Assembly: GCA_002478045.1 (NCBI GenBank)
Contig: DLLT01000003.1
Span: forward strand, 1-29,388
DNA: 29,388 bases
Reading direction: 5' to 3'
DNA from: Porphyromonadaceae bacterium UBA7555
Lineage (GTDB): Bacteria > Bacteroidota > Bacteroidia > Bacteroidales > Muribaculaceae
Positions 1 through 7,813 of this stretch are shown here, piece after piece; positions within the stretch are counted from its first letter, which is position 1, and every line of letters starts with the position of its first letter. Under the pieces are notes generated by a model. That model worked only from the letters and a program-made list of their open reading frames with translations, did not search any database and was not told the DNA's origin. The translations under genes were made by a program, and so were the position numbers.

Positions 1-3000
1 CTTTCTGGACCAGTACACGAGGCTTGGCGCCATCGTTGTCCCAGATGTATACGCGGAGGTTTTGTTTTTCCGTAACGATATTGGAAGCGATGAGCTTGCC
101 GTCGGCTACGGCGAGGCCTCCGAGTTTGCCGAGAGCGTTGCCGAGGTCAGCCACAGAGAGTGAGCCTTTGTGCTTGCCCGTCTTGGCATCGAGAATATTC
201 ACTGCAACGTCACCCCAGTTTTTGCCGTTGAGGACATAGAGGTTGTTGTTTATCAGTGCGATATCGCGGTTGGCCGATGCGGAGGTGACGAAGCTGGTCC
301 AGCTCGGGGTGTTGTTCTTGTTGGTGGAGTATATCCATTCCTCGGAGAGCTTGTCCTGATGGGCTGCGATGTCTTCGAGCAGGGTGATGGTGGCTTCGCA
401 TGTACCGTTGAGGGCTACGGTGACGTTGGTTGCACCCTGGCTTGAGAGGGTGAGCGTGGCCTTGTGCGATCCTTCGGCGGTGGGGGTGTAAGTCACCTTA
501 ATGGTGCCGGAGTTGCTGATGGTTGTGCCCGAAAGCTTGAACATATTGGCATTGGTGCCGCTGAGTGTTGCGGTGATATTGCCCTTGAGATTAGAGCCTT
601 CGACCTTGAGGTCTTTGTCCACGGCTACGTTCTTCTTGGAGGTGAAGGACAGCGAGCCGGGGTTGACACTGATGGCGGGATCGGGTTCGCCCGGGCCGGT
701 GATGGCCGAGGGGTTCTTGGCCGGCGGATTGCCGTAGGTGTAGTATGCCATACCGTGCATGGTTGAGAGCACCCATGCTTCCAGGTAGTTGTTGCCATCG
801 GTATTGATCATGCAATCGCCGGTGCAATTGCTGTTCTTGGAAGTGTCACCGAGGCCGTCGGAGGGGTATTTGCCGTTTTCGGTGGTGTTGGAGTAGTCGC
901 CGGCGTTGTCACGTACGATACGCATCTTGGCTCCGGTGTAATTTTCCGTACCCTCTAAGATGAGGTTGGCTGCGTATTTGCCGCCTTTCCAATTGAATTC
1001 GTGGTGGCTGGCACCGAAAGTCTTGGAGGCGCAGGTGTTGACGCATTGTACGGTGCAGGTGCCGCCGCCGGGATTATTGGTCCATACGGGTTGACTGTTC
1101 TTGCCGTCCACCCACCATCCGCTGCCTTTGGGGTATGCGCGCGTGGTAGAGCCGGTCTTCCATTGCTTGCCGTCTTTGAGGACTTTGGTATTCTTGGCTT
1201 CTGCTATTTTGGTGCCGTTCATGTGGTACTCGACGATGCGGGTGTTGGAGCCGTCGTCGTTGCAGAATGCTATCCAGTAATCTGAGGGATATGTGGTTGC
1301 AAGCTCCATGCAATCGCCAAGACGGGCGGCGCCCTGGATGTCGGTGGTGGACATTGCCAAAGTCGGATAGCTATTGTCGTTGTCCCATGCGTATATGCGC
1401 AGTTCTTCGCCTTGTTTGGCCAGGTTGCAGGCGAGGATCTTGCCGCTGAGGCACTTGACGTCACAGAGGGTCAGCGTACCGCCCTTGACGATGTCGTTCT
1501 TGGGCAGGAAGCCGAGTTTTTCGCCGGTTTGGGCGTTGAGCACAAGGATGTCACTGTGGTTGTATACGCAGTAGAGCTTGCCGTCGTTGTATACAAAGTT
1601 GCGAATATTGGAGGCGTCATAGCCTTTGGATTCCTTATTGCCTTTCTTCTCGGAGATATTCCATTTCTCGGAAAGCTTGCCCAGCGGCGGAGCGGTTACG
1701 GTAGCGGTGATGTTGATTATCTTTTCGAGGCTTCCACTCTTGACCTTGACATAGAGTTTGGATTTTACAGCCGTGCCATTTTCGCCGTATGTGCCGATTT
1801 TATCGGAGATTTTGAATGTGATGGTGAAAGTGCCGCCGGTTTTTGGCAACGTGCTCACGCTGACAGGGAAACGTCCCGGGGTGTACGATGCAACGGTGAT
1901 GTCGCTGCTGAGATCCTTGCCGGTTACCTTAATGGTTGCTGTGGGGTGCTGGTTTTGCTCGCAGGTGAAGTTGACGGACGTGGGGCTGACGGTGAGCGTG
2001 GGGGTGCTGGTCGAGGGCTTGGAGCCGGTGGCTACGCATCCCCAGTAGAATGTGCCGATGTTTTTGTAGCCGTTGCTATATCCGGGCCAGTCATAGGTCG
2101 AGTAACGACCGTCCCAGTTGGGGTAGCTGGCGCCGTTGTAGTCGCCGTAGGGGTCGTGGCAGATAAACGAGCCGGTCTTGGCCCAAGTGCTGGAGCCGTT
2201 GGAAGCGGCAGCCTGGTTGGTACGGAAACCGAGGACCACGTGGCCGCCGGTGCCGTTTTTCAAGCAAATGGTGTACGGATCGTTGTTGTTGGCCTGGGTG
2301 CAGAATACGCTCCACGAGGAGGAGAAGTATGAGCTCATTCCGTTGTTCTGATAGAACTTTGCCATCATTGTAGCGGGTGAACCCAAGCCCCACATATAGC
2401 CGTAGCCGCCGCCTACCGAGCCGTAGTAGGTCGCACGTTGCGTGAATTTGTAACCTGTGGAGGAGGTGTAGTCGCGCAGTACTTGATAGGAGTAGTACAC
2501 CGTACCAACGCCGGAGGCACGCGATGTTACGCCGATTTTGGACAGCTTGCCGCGCCAACCGAGGTTCATACAGCAGGATGAGGGTGCGCAGCATACGTAG
2601 CCGACACTGTAGTTGCCGCTATACGATCCGGGGGTATCCCAAACTTGGTTGATGTAGGGGATGGCGAGCAGACCGATGTTGTTGCCTTTACGGATGACGT
2701 TGTATTGTGCACGCTGTTCGGGCGTGAGTTTCCGAGCCTTGGCGTTGTTGGCATTGATGTCCTCAATGGTAGCCATAGGCGCGTCAGCACGCGAGAAGCC
2801 TTTGAAGTTGACGATTCGGCTGCTGCCAATCTGCTCGTCTTTGCCAAAGGATGCAAGCGACACAGTACGTGCCGGAGCGCCGACAAAGCTGGAGGCTGTG
2901 CGATAGACGCGCTTCTTCAAGCCGCGTTGTGTGCCTACGGCGTAGGACACGATCAGGGCGTTGCCGTCGGCCAGTACGGCCACGGGGCACGATGCATCGT

Positions 3001-3868
3001 TGTCTATGAGTTTGGTATTGGTCGAGCCGTCCCAAGCGGTGCGGTATACCGATGCGCCGCTGGAGAGTATTTCGTTGATCTGGTTGGTCTGCGTATAGAC
3101 AATGTCCTTGGAGTCATCGGTCCAATTGAAGGACGATACTTCGCCGAGGTCGTGGCGCACCTTGGTGGCGGCGTCCATGGTGAAGAGTTGGCCGTTGACG
3201 CGTTGTACGGCCAGACGAGTTCCGTCGGGGCTCCATACGGGATTGTATGCGCCTTCGCCGCCGGGGATGGTGACGATGTCGCCGTCGGCAAGATTCATCA
3301 TATAGAAGTCGCCTTCGATGCTGCCGAAAGCAGCCTGAGTTCCATCGGGGCTGATGTTGACGATGTTTACATAGAAGGGCATGTCATACTCGCGGCGTTG
3401 GCTGCCGTCAATCTTGCGTACGACAAGCTTATTTCCGACGGTGTAGCATACGGTGTTGTCATCGGCGAAAGAGGGCTGACCGCACTGGTCGGTGTAGCTC
3501 TCGAGGATGATGCTGCGGCCGGTGGTAACGTCAAGTACCATAGGAGCCTGGTCGGTGTTTGTATTGATACTCTTGTATCCGATATATTGGCCGTCCTTGC
3601 TTGCATGTATGTACATGCCGACGCCCGGACCGGATACCATGGGAACCATCTTGCCGTTGCGTATCACGGAGATGTCCTTACCACGATCTGTGGTGACCAC
3701 GATGCCTGCGCGGGTGTTCAGCATATTGCTGACGTATCCGTACGAAGCGGCATCGTAGAAGGTGATGCCTTGCTTGGATTCGGTGACGGCGGCTGAGGAG
3801 CTGACAGTGGCTGCCAGAGCTGCGACGATACCGAAGACACGAAGGCTGAATTTTGTTTTCAGATCCAT
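1..3868 (-). CDS. Large secreted multi-domain protein with TolB-like propeller and C39-like cysteine peptidase domain (3' part missing)
   Basis: I translated this directly; the frame stays open from the ATG at 3868 to the left edge, about 1289 residues, so the C-terminus is outside the window. Residues 1-27 form a signal peptide. Residues ~30-340 are a TolB/PD40-like beta-propeller (for example NPVWSPDGTRLAV near 207). Residues ~400-600 look like a papain-fold C39-like peptidase: Q408, the pair C426-C427 in CCAPSS (family CGPAS), H543 in GGHVVLGF and D572 in HDPYGDY fit the oxyanion Gln and Cys-His-Asp triad. After that an Ig/BACON-like segment (~620-727) and a module starting KLSEKW at 731 are followed by a second pair: Ig-like ~1060-1160 and KLSEEW at 1173. 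Role unknown; an exported or surface protease, or protease-like binder, is the inference. It is not a bacteriocin exporter, because there is no ABC transporter part. A leader of about 335 nt is likely if the promoter at 4210 drives it. Confidence 0.8.
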   Translation of the reverse strand, partial: MDLKTKFSLRVFGIVAALAATVSSSAAVTESKQGITFYDAASYGYVSNMLNTRAGIVVTTDRGKDISVIRNGKMVPMVSGPGVGMYIHASKDGQYIGYKSINTNTDQAPMVLDVTTGRSIILESYTDQCGQPSFADDNTVCYTVGNKLVVRKIDGSQRREYDMPFYVNIVNISPDGTQAAFGSIEGDFYMMNLADGDIVTIPGGEGAYNPVWSPDGTRLAVQRVNGQLFTMDAATKVRHDLGEVSSFNWTDDSKDIVYTQTNQINEILSSGASVYRTAWDGSTNTKLIDNDASCPVAVLADGNALIVSYAVGTQRGLKKRVYRTASSFVGAPARTVSLASFGKDEQIGSSRIVNFKGFSRADAPMATIEDINANNAKARKLTPEQRAQYNVIRKGNNIGLLAIPYINQVWDTPGSYSGNYSVGYVCCAPSSCCMNLGWRGKLSKIGVTSRASGVGTVYYSYQVLRDYTSSTGYKFTQRATYYGSVGGGYGYMWGLGSPATMMAKFYQNNGMSSYFSSSWSVFCTQANNNDPYTICLKNGTGGHVVLGFRTNQAAASNGSSTWAKTGSFICHDPYGDYNGASYPNWDGRYSTYDWPGYSNGYKNIGTFYWGCVATGSKPSTSTPTLTVSPTSVNFTCEQNQHPTATIKVTGKDLSSDITVASYTPGRFPVSVSTLPKTGGTFTITFKISDKIGTYGENGTAVKSKLYVKVKSGSLEKIINITATVTAPPLGKLSEKWNISEKKGNKESKGYDASNIRNFVYNDGKLYCVYNHSDILVLNAQTGEKLGFLPKNDIVKGGTLTLCDVKCLSGKILACNLAKQGEELRIYAWDNDNSYPTLAMSTTDIQGAARLGDCMELATTYPSDYWIAFCNDDGSNTRIVEYHMNGTKIAEAKNTKVLKDGKQWKTGSTTRAYPKGSGWWVDGKNSQPVWTNNPGGGTCTVQCVNTCASKTFGASHHEFNWKGGKYAANLILEGTENYTGAKMRIVRDNAGDYSNTTENGKYPSDGLGDTSKNSNCTGDCMINTDGNNYLEAWVLSTMHGMAYYTYGNPPAKNPSAITGPGEPDPAISVNPGSLSFTSKKNVAVDKDLKVEGSNLKGNITATLSGTNANMFKLSGTTISNSGTIKVTYTPTAEGSHKATLTLSSQGATNVTVALNGTCEATITLLEDIAAHQDKLSEEWIYSTNKNNTPSWTSFVTSASANRDIALINNNLYVLNGKNWGDVAVNILDAKTGKHKGSLSVADLGNALGKLGGLAVADGKLIASNIVTEKQNLRVYIWDNDGAKPRVLVQK

Positions 3869-4090
3869 AAAGTGCTGGTTTTTAGGATTATTTATGTATT
3901 TCGGTTAATATATTTAATTCGTTACGAGCGTTCGGAGTGGTATTTCCCCGGATGCTATAATGCTATGTTCTTGAGGGTCTTTATATAGGTTTTTGTCAGG
4001 CGTATGCGCCGACTTTGAGGAGGCTGTGGCTTCACGGTCGTTTCATGGCGATGCGGGCAATAACAACTGCCGGAAGTTACAGGAGGGACG

Positions 4091-4108
4091 TCACAATAAT
4101 AATTGTGA
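4091..4108. repeat. 7-bp perfect inverted repeat, 4-nt loop
   Basis: TCACAAT at 4091-4097 and ATTGTGA at 4102-4108 flank AATA. It lies in the presumed leader of the large secreted protein. It could be a regulator site or a small hairpin; the half-site order is the reverse of a Crp site, so no regulator is assigned. Confidence 0.4.
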
Positions 4109-4209
4109 TTATCATAGAATATGCGATCTGAATGCTTGGCGTACAGCGTTTAAGCCATCCGGCACACAACATATCGGCCGGCATGGCTGACGGCGGACTG
4201 CATACGCCA

Positions 4210-4217
4210 CAAAGTTA
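4210..4217 (-). promoter_or_regulatory. Bacteroidetes -7 element (TAACTTTG)
   Basis: The minus strand reads TAACTTTG, a full match to TAnnTTTG. The first minus-strand gene downstream is the large secreted protein at 3868, which would give a leader of about 335 nt. No nearer TAnnTTTG match was found upstream of that gene. Confidence 0.45.
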
Positions 4218-4234
4218 AGCATTTTTTTGCGTAG

Positions 4235-4270
4235 TTGACAATAATTTTCGCAAAAAAATGTGTTACTTTG
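4235..4270 (+). promoter_or_regulatory. Promoter of the phosphoribosyltransferase-HAD pair
   Basis: TTACTTTG at 4263-4270 is one base from TAnnTTTG, and TTGACA at 4235-4240 stands 22 bp upstream. The ATG follows 20 bp after the -7 element, so the leader would be short and AT-rich. Confidence 0.55.
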
Positions 4271-4290
4271 CATAAAGATAATCATATAAA

Positions 4291-4881
4291 ATGGGTTTCG
4301 AATTAGAAATGCGGGTTTTGACCCTTGACATGGGCGCCGTTGAATGTTGCGGGCGCGAGCTTGAAGTATTGGCTCGGGAGTTTGATCCGGAGCTGATTAT
4401 AGCCATAGCGCGCGGCGGCGTCACTCTGGCCAAGTATATGTTTGAGGATGTCCCCCACTTGGACGTAGACATACACCGACCCTCAACGGCATGGAAGCGT
4501 AAGTTGCACTCTATTATGCGGTTGACGCGCTTTTTGCCACGATGGATAGCTGATGAAATGCGTATATCCGAGGCCAAGCGTCTGTCTAAGCACAAGCCGC
4601 GAGCCATCGTAGCAACGCCCGAATCGGTGAAGGAAATGCTGGAAGCCGCGCATCATGCCGCGCGCATCTTGGTGGTGGACGATGCCGTCGATTCCGGGGC
4701 CACGCTTCGTGCCGTTTTCGACGTCCTGAAGGATTGTGGGGCGGAAGTGCGCGGCGCTTCCATAGTCTTGACCCGTCCCGATGCGGTGGCGTTACCGTAT
4801 TACCATATCTTCCGGCCGGGGACGCTGGTACGCTTCCCGTGGTCAGCGGATGCACGCCGCCACCCGCTCACGTCGCGATAG
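4291..4881 (+). CDS. Type I phosphoribosyltransferase domain protein
   Basis: The 196-residue protein has the type I PRTase PRPP-binding loop VVDDAVDSGAT at residues 128-138 (two acidic residues then the small-residue loop), preceded by a typical PRTase strand with IAIARGGVTLA at 37-47. The substrate is not readable from sequence. The region 55-105 is basic and lacks a hood I recognise, so I do not assign a purine, pyrimidine or ComF role. It is transcribed from the promoter just upstream, and the HAD phosphatase gene begins 5 bp after its stop, so the two are very likely co-translated. An internal ATG at residue 7 is an alternative start. PRTase and phosphatase together suggest a two-step phosphoribosyl transfer and dephosphorylation, but that is inference. 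Confidence 0.85.
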   Translation: MGFELEMRVLTLDMGAVECCGRELEVLAREFDPELIIAIARGGVTLAKYMFEDVPHLDVDIHRPSTAWKRKLHSIMRLTRFLPRWIADEMRISEAKRLSKHKPRAIVATPESVKEMLEAAHHAARILVVDDAVDSGATLRAVFDVLKDCGAEVRGASIVLTRPDAVALPYYHIFRPGTLVRFPWSADARRHPLTSR

Positions 4882-4886
4882 ATGCA

Positions 4887-5483
4887 ATGACAAAAGGAGA
4901 AGATATAGACATTTACGACTTGGACGAGACGCTGTTGCGCGGCAACAGCACTCGCCTGTACCTGGACGTGCTTCTGCATGTGGCGCATCGACGTTGGCAG
5001 GCGTTCACGTGGCTACGCACGGCCACGGCGGCTGCATTGCGCTTGTCGCGTATCATAAGCCACCGCCGCTACAAGTGGCTGTTGTGGCACGCCTCCACCG
5101 GGCTGTCGCAAGATGCCGCCGACGAATTCCGCGACGAGTATGCACGTCGTTTCAAGGAAATGCTGCGTCCATCGCTACTGAGGGCTTTAGAGCGGTCGCA
5201 TCGGGATGGGCATCACATCCTGGTGGCCACAGCAGCGTATGCCGAGGTACTGAGCCCGTTGCACGACCTTATAGACGGTTCGGTGGCCACCGAGACGGCG
5301 ACCGTGACCAAGTATAGGGATTACGTGGAATGTCGCGGGGACGAAAAGGCACGCCGCGCACGCAAATATGTAGAAGAACGCGGAGCTACGGTCAGCATCA
5401 TTTACACCGACGGCAAGGATGACGCTCCGCTGATGGTCGCCTTCCCCAAGTCGGTGTATTGCATAGTTTTGCCTAACAGCTGA
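4887..5483 (+). CDS. HAD-superfamily (HAD-IB-like) phosphatase
   Basis: The 198-residue protein carries the HAD motifs in order: DLDET at residues 11-15 (nucleophile D11 and acid/base D13), the motif II Thr in VATAA (T115), a likely motif III Lys at K154, and DGKDD at 175-179 supplying the magnesium-binding Asp residues. The helical cap between motifs I and II fits the HAD-IB (SerB-like) class. I start it at the ATG at 4887, five bases after the PRTase stop; an upstream in-frame ATG at 4734 would overlap the PRTase by about 150 bp and adds low-complexity residues, so I reject it. Its last 11 bp overlap the 3' end of menA on the other strand. The substrate is unknown. Confidence 0.85.
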   Translation: MTKGEDIDIYDLDETLLRGNSTRLYLDVLLHVAHRRWQAFTWLRTATAAALRLSRIISHRRYKWLLWHASTGLSQDAADEFRDEYARRFKEMLRPSLLRALERSHRDGHHILVATAAYAEVLSPLHDLIDGSVATETATVTKYRDYVECRGDEKARRARKYVEERGATVSIIYTDGKDDAPLMVAFPKSVYCIVLPNS

Positions 5484-6438
5484 CGACCACAGCCACGATT
5501 ACAAATCCCAAAGCGTAGGCCAGCATCAGGACTGCCGTGGCGCCCAAGAGGGGATTGAGTCGAGCGCCGCGCCGTACGCATAGGATTGCCCAAAGCAGTG
5601 TGTGCAAGACGGCATATACCACCGGAACAGCCCAAGCGGCTCCGCCTATAGCGGCCCACAGCGGCGACATAAGCAGCACCGCACTCCATCCGCACAGAAG
5701 ATACAATATCGATGTCGCATATCGCCCCAGGGCTACGGCCAAGGTGTGCTTGCCTACGGCCCGGTCATCGTCTCGGTCGCGGTAATTGTTGACGATAAGG
5801 ACATTGGCACCCATAAGGCCGAGGGCTATCGAGCCGCGGAAGACACCTGCATCAAAAGCTCCGGCTTGGACATAGTATGTCAAATTGACGGGGATGATGC
5901 CGAAAAAAGCGATGACGGCCACCTCGCCCAGACAATGCCGGGACAGCGGCCATGGTCCGGCGCTGTAGGCCAGTGCGGCCACGGCTATACCCATTCCGGC
6001 CGGCACAAGCCACCATCCGCCCCACCGGACCAGACACAGCCCGACGGCGCATGCGCCGCCCAATACGGCGTAAGTGGCCACGGCCATGGACTTGGGCGTA
6101 ATGTCGCCTTCGGTGACGCCGCGACGCGGGCCTTGGCGTCCGCGACGGTCAAGCCCGGCGCGAAAATCATAATACTCGTTGGCAAAATTGGAGGCTATCT
6201 GGGCCAATACGGCAAACACAAGACATAACACCGCTTGCGCCGGGCCGAAGGTGCCGTGCAGTATCGCGTAGGCACAGGCTGCGCATACTCCGGAGACGGA
6301 TACGGGCAATGTGCGCAGGCGCATAGCCTCAACCCAGCATGCTAAGGCCGAGAGGCGGCGCATGTCGGCAGGTGCTTCGGCGGTGTGTGTGTTGGCGTTA
6401 TCTCCTTTGACGCTTTTGTTTGTATTGTCGCAAGTCAT
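5473..6438 (-). CDS. menA: 1,4-dihydroxy-2-naphthoate polyprenyltransferase (MenA)
   Basis: This UbiA-family integral membrane prenyltransferase should attach the polyprenyl tail to DHNA in menaquinone synthesis. The first Asp-rich motif is visible as NEYYDFRAGLD and the second as NYRDRDDDRAVGK, and the rest is about eight hydrophobic segments. The frame is open back to a TTG at 6522 right behind the obg stop, but the first ATG is at 6438 (321 aa). A further ATG at 6363 would give 296 aa, closer to the usual length and starting just before the first membrane segment, so 6363 is a real alternative. It is the last gene of the epimerase-to-menA run and converges with the HAD gene, overlapping it by 11 bp. 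The subclass MenA rather than another UbiA enzyme is judged from these motifs. Confidence 0.88.
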   Translation of the reverse strand: MTCDNTNKSVKGDNANTHTAEAPADMRRLSALACWVEAMRLRTLPVSVSGVCAACAYAILHGTFGPAQAVLCLVFAVLAQIASNFANEYYDFRAGLDRRGRQGPRRGVTEGDITPKSMAVATYAVLGGACAVGLCLVRWGGWWLVPAGMGIAVAALAYSAGPWPLSRHCLGEVAVIAFFGIIPVNLTYYVQAGAFDAGVFRGSIALGLMGANVLIVNNYRDRDDDRAVGKHTLAVALGRYATSILYLLCGWSAVLLMSPLWAAIGGAAWAVPVVYAVLHTLLWAILCVRRGARLNPLLGATAVLMLAYALGFVIVAVVVSC

Positions 6439-6522
6439 ATTTGTGTCAGTGATGCCGGGAGGCTTTCCCGAGCGGATGTCCCTACGGGGCGTTGTCTCAC
6501 AGTCGGATATAAGTCTGCACAA

Positions 6523-7767
6523 TCAGTCTTTGTCGTCGCTGTCATCGCTGTCGGGGATGAAGTTGTCGTCCATGGCGGCGGCTTCGTCCCATGCTTCGGG
6601 GCTGATGGTGCGCAGGTCTTCGCCCTCGTCCTCGTACTCGTCGGCAAAGTAGTAGCGGTATTCCGGGTCTATGTAGTCGGCGTTGTTGGCGAATATGAAT
6701 GCGTCTTCCTGCGGGTCGCGGTGGCTTTCGTCAAGGTCGCGAGTGGCGATGCCGGGCGTGGCCAGGCGGTTGGCGTCATCGGTGACGGCACGCCACAGCA
6801 TATCTTTGAGTTCGGTGATACCTTGGCCGGTGACGGCGCTGATAAATACATGCGGCACGTCTGCGGGCAGTGTCTCGGATATGGCTTGCATCAATTCGTC
6901 GTCCAGCATGTCGCTTTTGCTGACGGCCAATACACGATGCTTGTCCATCAGTTGAGGATTGAATTGCTGAAGCTCGCGCAACAGGATGTCATATTGCTCG
7001 GTGATGTCGTCTGCATCGGCCGGGACCATAAACAGCAGTACGGCGTTGCGCTCGATGTGTCGCAGAAAGCGCAGCCCCAGGCCGCGGCCTTCGCTGGCGC
7101 CTTCAATGATACCGGGGATGTCGGCCATGACAAACGACCGCCCGTCGCGGTATTCGACAATGCCCAACTGGGGCTCCATAGTCGTGAACGGATAGTCGGC
7201 AATCTTGGGCCGAGCGGCGCTGACAGCACTGAGTAGTGTCGATTTGCCTGCATTGGGGAAGCCTACGAGGCCGACATCGGCCAGCAGCTTGAGTTCGAGC
7301 ACGATATTCTTTTCGATACCGGGTTCGCCGGGCTGGGCATATCGCGGCGTGCGATTGGTGGCGCTTTTGAAGTGCCAGTTGCCCAGGCCTCCGCGTCCGC
7401 CGCGTAGCAATTTGACCAATTGGCCGTCGTCGCGTACTTCGGCCAGGTATTGGCCGGTATCGGCATCGTAGACGACGGTGCCGCAGGGCACGTTGATTAC
7501 GATATCTTCGCCGTCGCATCCGCTGCTGCGGTTTTCGGAGCCGCGTTGGCCGTCGCCGGCAAATATATGGCGCCTGAATTTGAGCGGCAGAAGTGTCCAC
7601 ATGTGTCGGTCGCCGCGTAGGATTATGTGTCCGCCACGTCCGCCGTCGCCGCCGTCGGGTCCCCCTTTGGGGACGTATTTGGCACGGTGGAAGTGTAGCG
7701 AGCCGGCTCCGCCTTTGCCGGAGCGGCATTGTATTTTTACGTAGTCTATGAAGTTTGATTCGGGCAT
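6523..7767 (-). CDS. obg: Obg family GTPase (ObgE/CgtA)
   Basis: This 414-residue GTPase acts in large ribosomal subunit maturation and stress control. The N-terminal Obg fold (~1-160) is rich in glycine (KGGAGS, GGPDGGDGG, GGRGGLGN). The G domain follows with G1 GFPNAGKST at 169-177, switch I Thr in YPFTT, G3 DIPG at 216-219 and G4 SKSD at 283-286, with Ser in place of the usual Asn. The C-terminal tail is strongly acidic (ending DDSDDKD). It lies 46 nt behind the nucleotidyltransferase gene and 84 nt ahead of the menA ATG, on the same strand, so it probably shares the sugar-gene transcript. Confidence 0.97.
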   Translation of the reverse strand: MPESNFIDYVKIQCRSGKGGAGSLHFHRAKYVPKGGPDGGDGGRGGHIILRGDRHMWTLLPLKFRRHIFAGDGQRGSENRSSGCDGEDIVINVPCGTVVYDADTGQYLAEVRDDGQLVKLLRGGRGGLGNWHFKSATNRTPRYAQPGEPGIEKNIVLELKLLADVGLVGFPNAGKSTLLSAVSAARPKIADYPFTTMEPQLGIVEYRDGRSFVMADIPGIIEGASEGRGLGLRFLRHIERNAVLLFMVPADADDITEQYDILLRELQQFNPQLMDKHRVLAVSKSDMLDDELMQAISETLPADVPHVFISAVTGQGITELKDMLWRAVTDDANRLATPGIATRDLDESHRDPQEDAFIFANNADYIDPEYRYYFADEYEDEGEDLRTISPEAWDEAAAMDDNFIPDSDDSDDKD

Positions 7768-7813
7768 GTCGTGTCGTGTTTGTGTCGTTAGGTGTGTCTA
7801 TGGGCGTTGTGCG

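Larger units (their letters stand above)
3869..4290. other. Divergent intergenic region between the C39-like gene and the phosphoribosyltransferase
   Basis: The 422-bp stretch holds no convincing gene. It carries a minus-strand promoter-like motif at 4210-4217, a plus-strand one at 4263-4270, and a 7-bp inverted repeat TCACAAT-AATA-ATTGTGA at 4091-4108. A second imperfect inverted repeat (GCCATCCGGC versus GCCGGCATGGC) lies around 4153-4189. The part from 3869 to about 4205 would be a long untranslated leader of the large secreted-protein gene. Confidence 0.5.

Noticed and set aside
2091..2650. C39 bacteriocin-processing exporter
   Set aside because: Only the peptidase-like fold is shared; there is no ABC or membrane domain, and the protein is itself secreted.
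2645..3796. 383-codon open frame on the plus strand
   Set aside because: It is antisense to the propeller part of the large secreted protein, which has a signal peptide and PD40 motifs.
3993..4190. Small plus-strand gene of 65 codons
   Set aside because: No hydrophobic core, no start signal, and composition typical of intergenic DNA.
4734..4886. Longer N-terminus for the HAD phosphatase
   Set aside because: It would overlap the phosphoribosyltransferase by about 150 bp and adds residues with no HAD features; the ATG at 4887 puts motif I at the usual distance.
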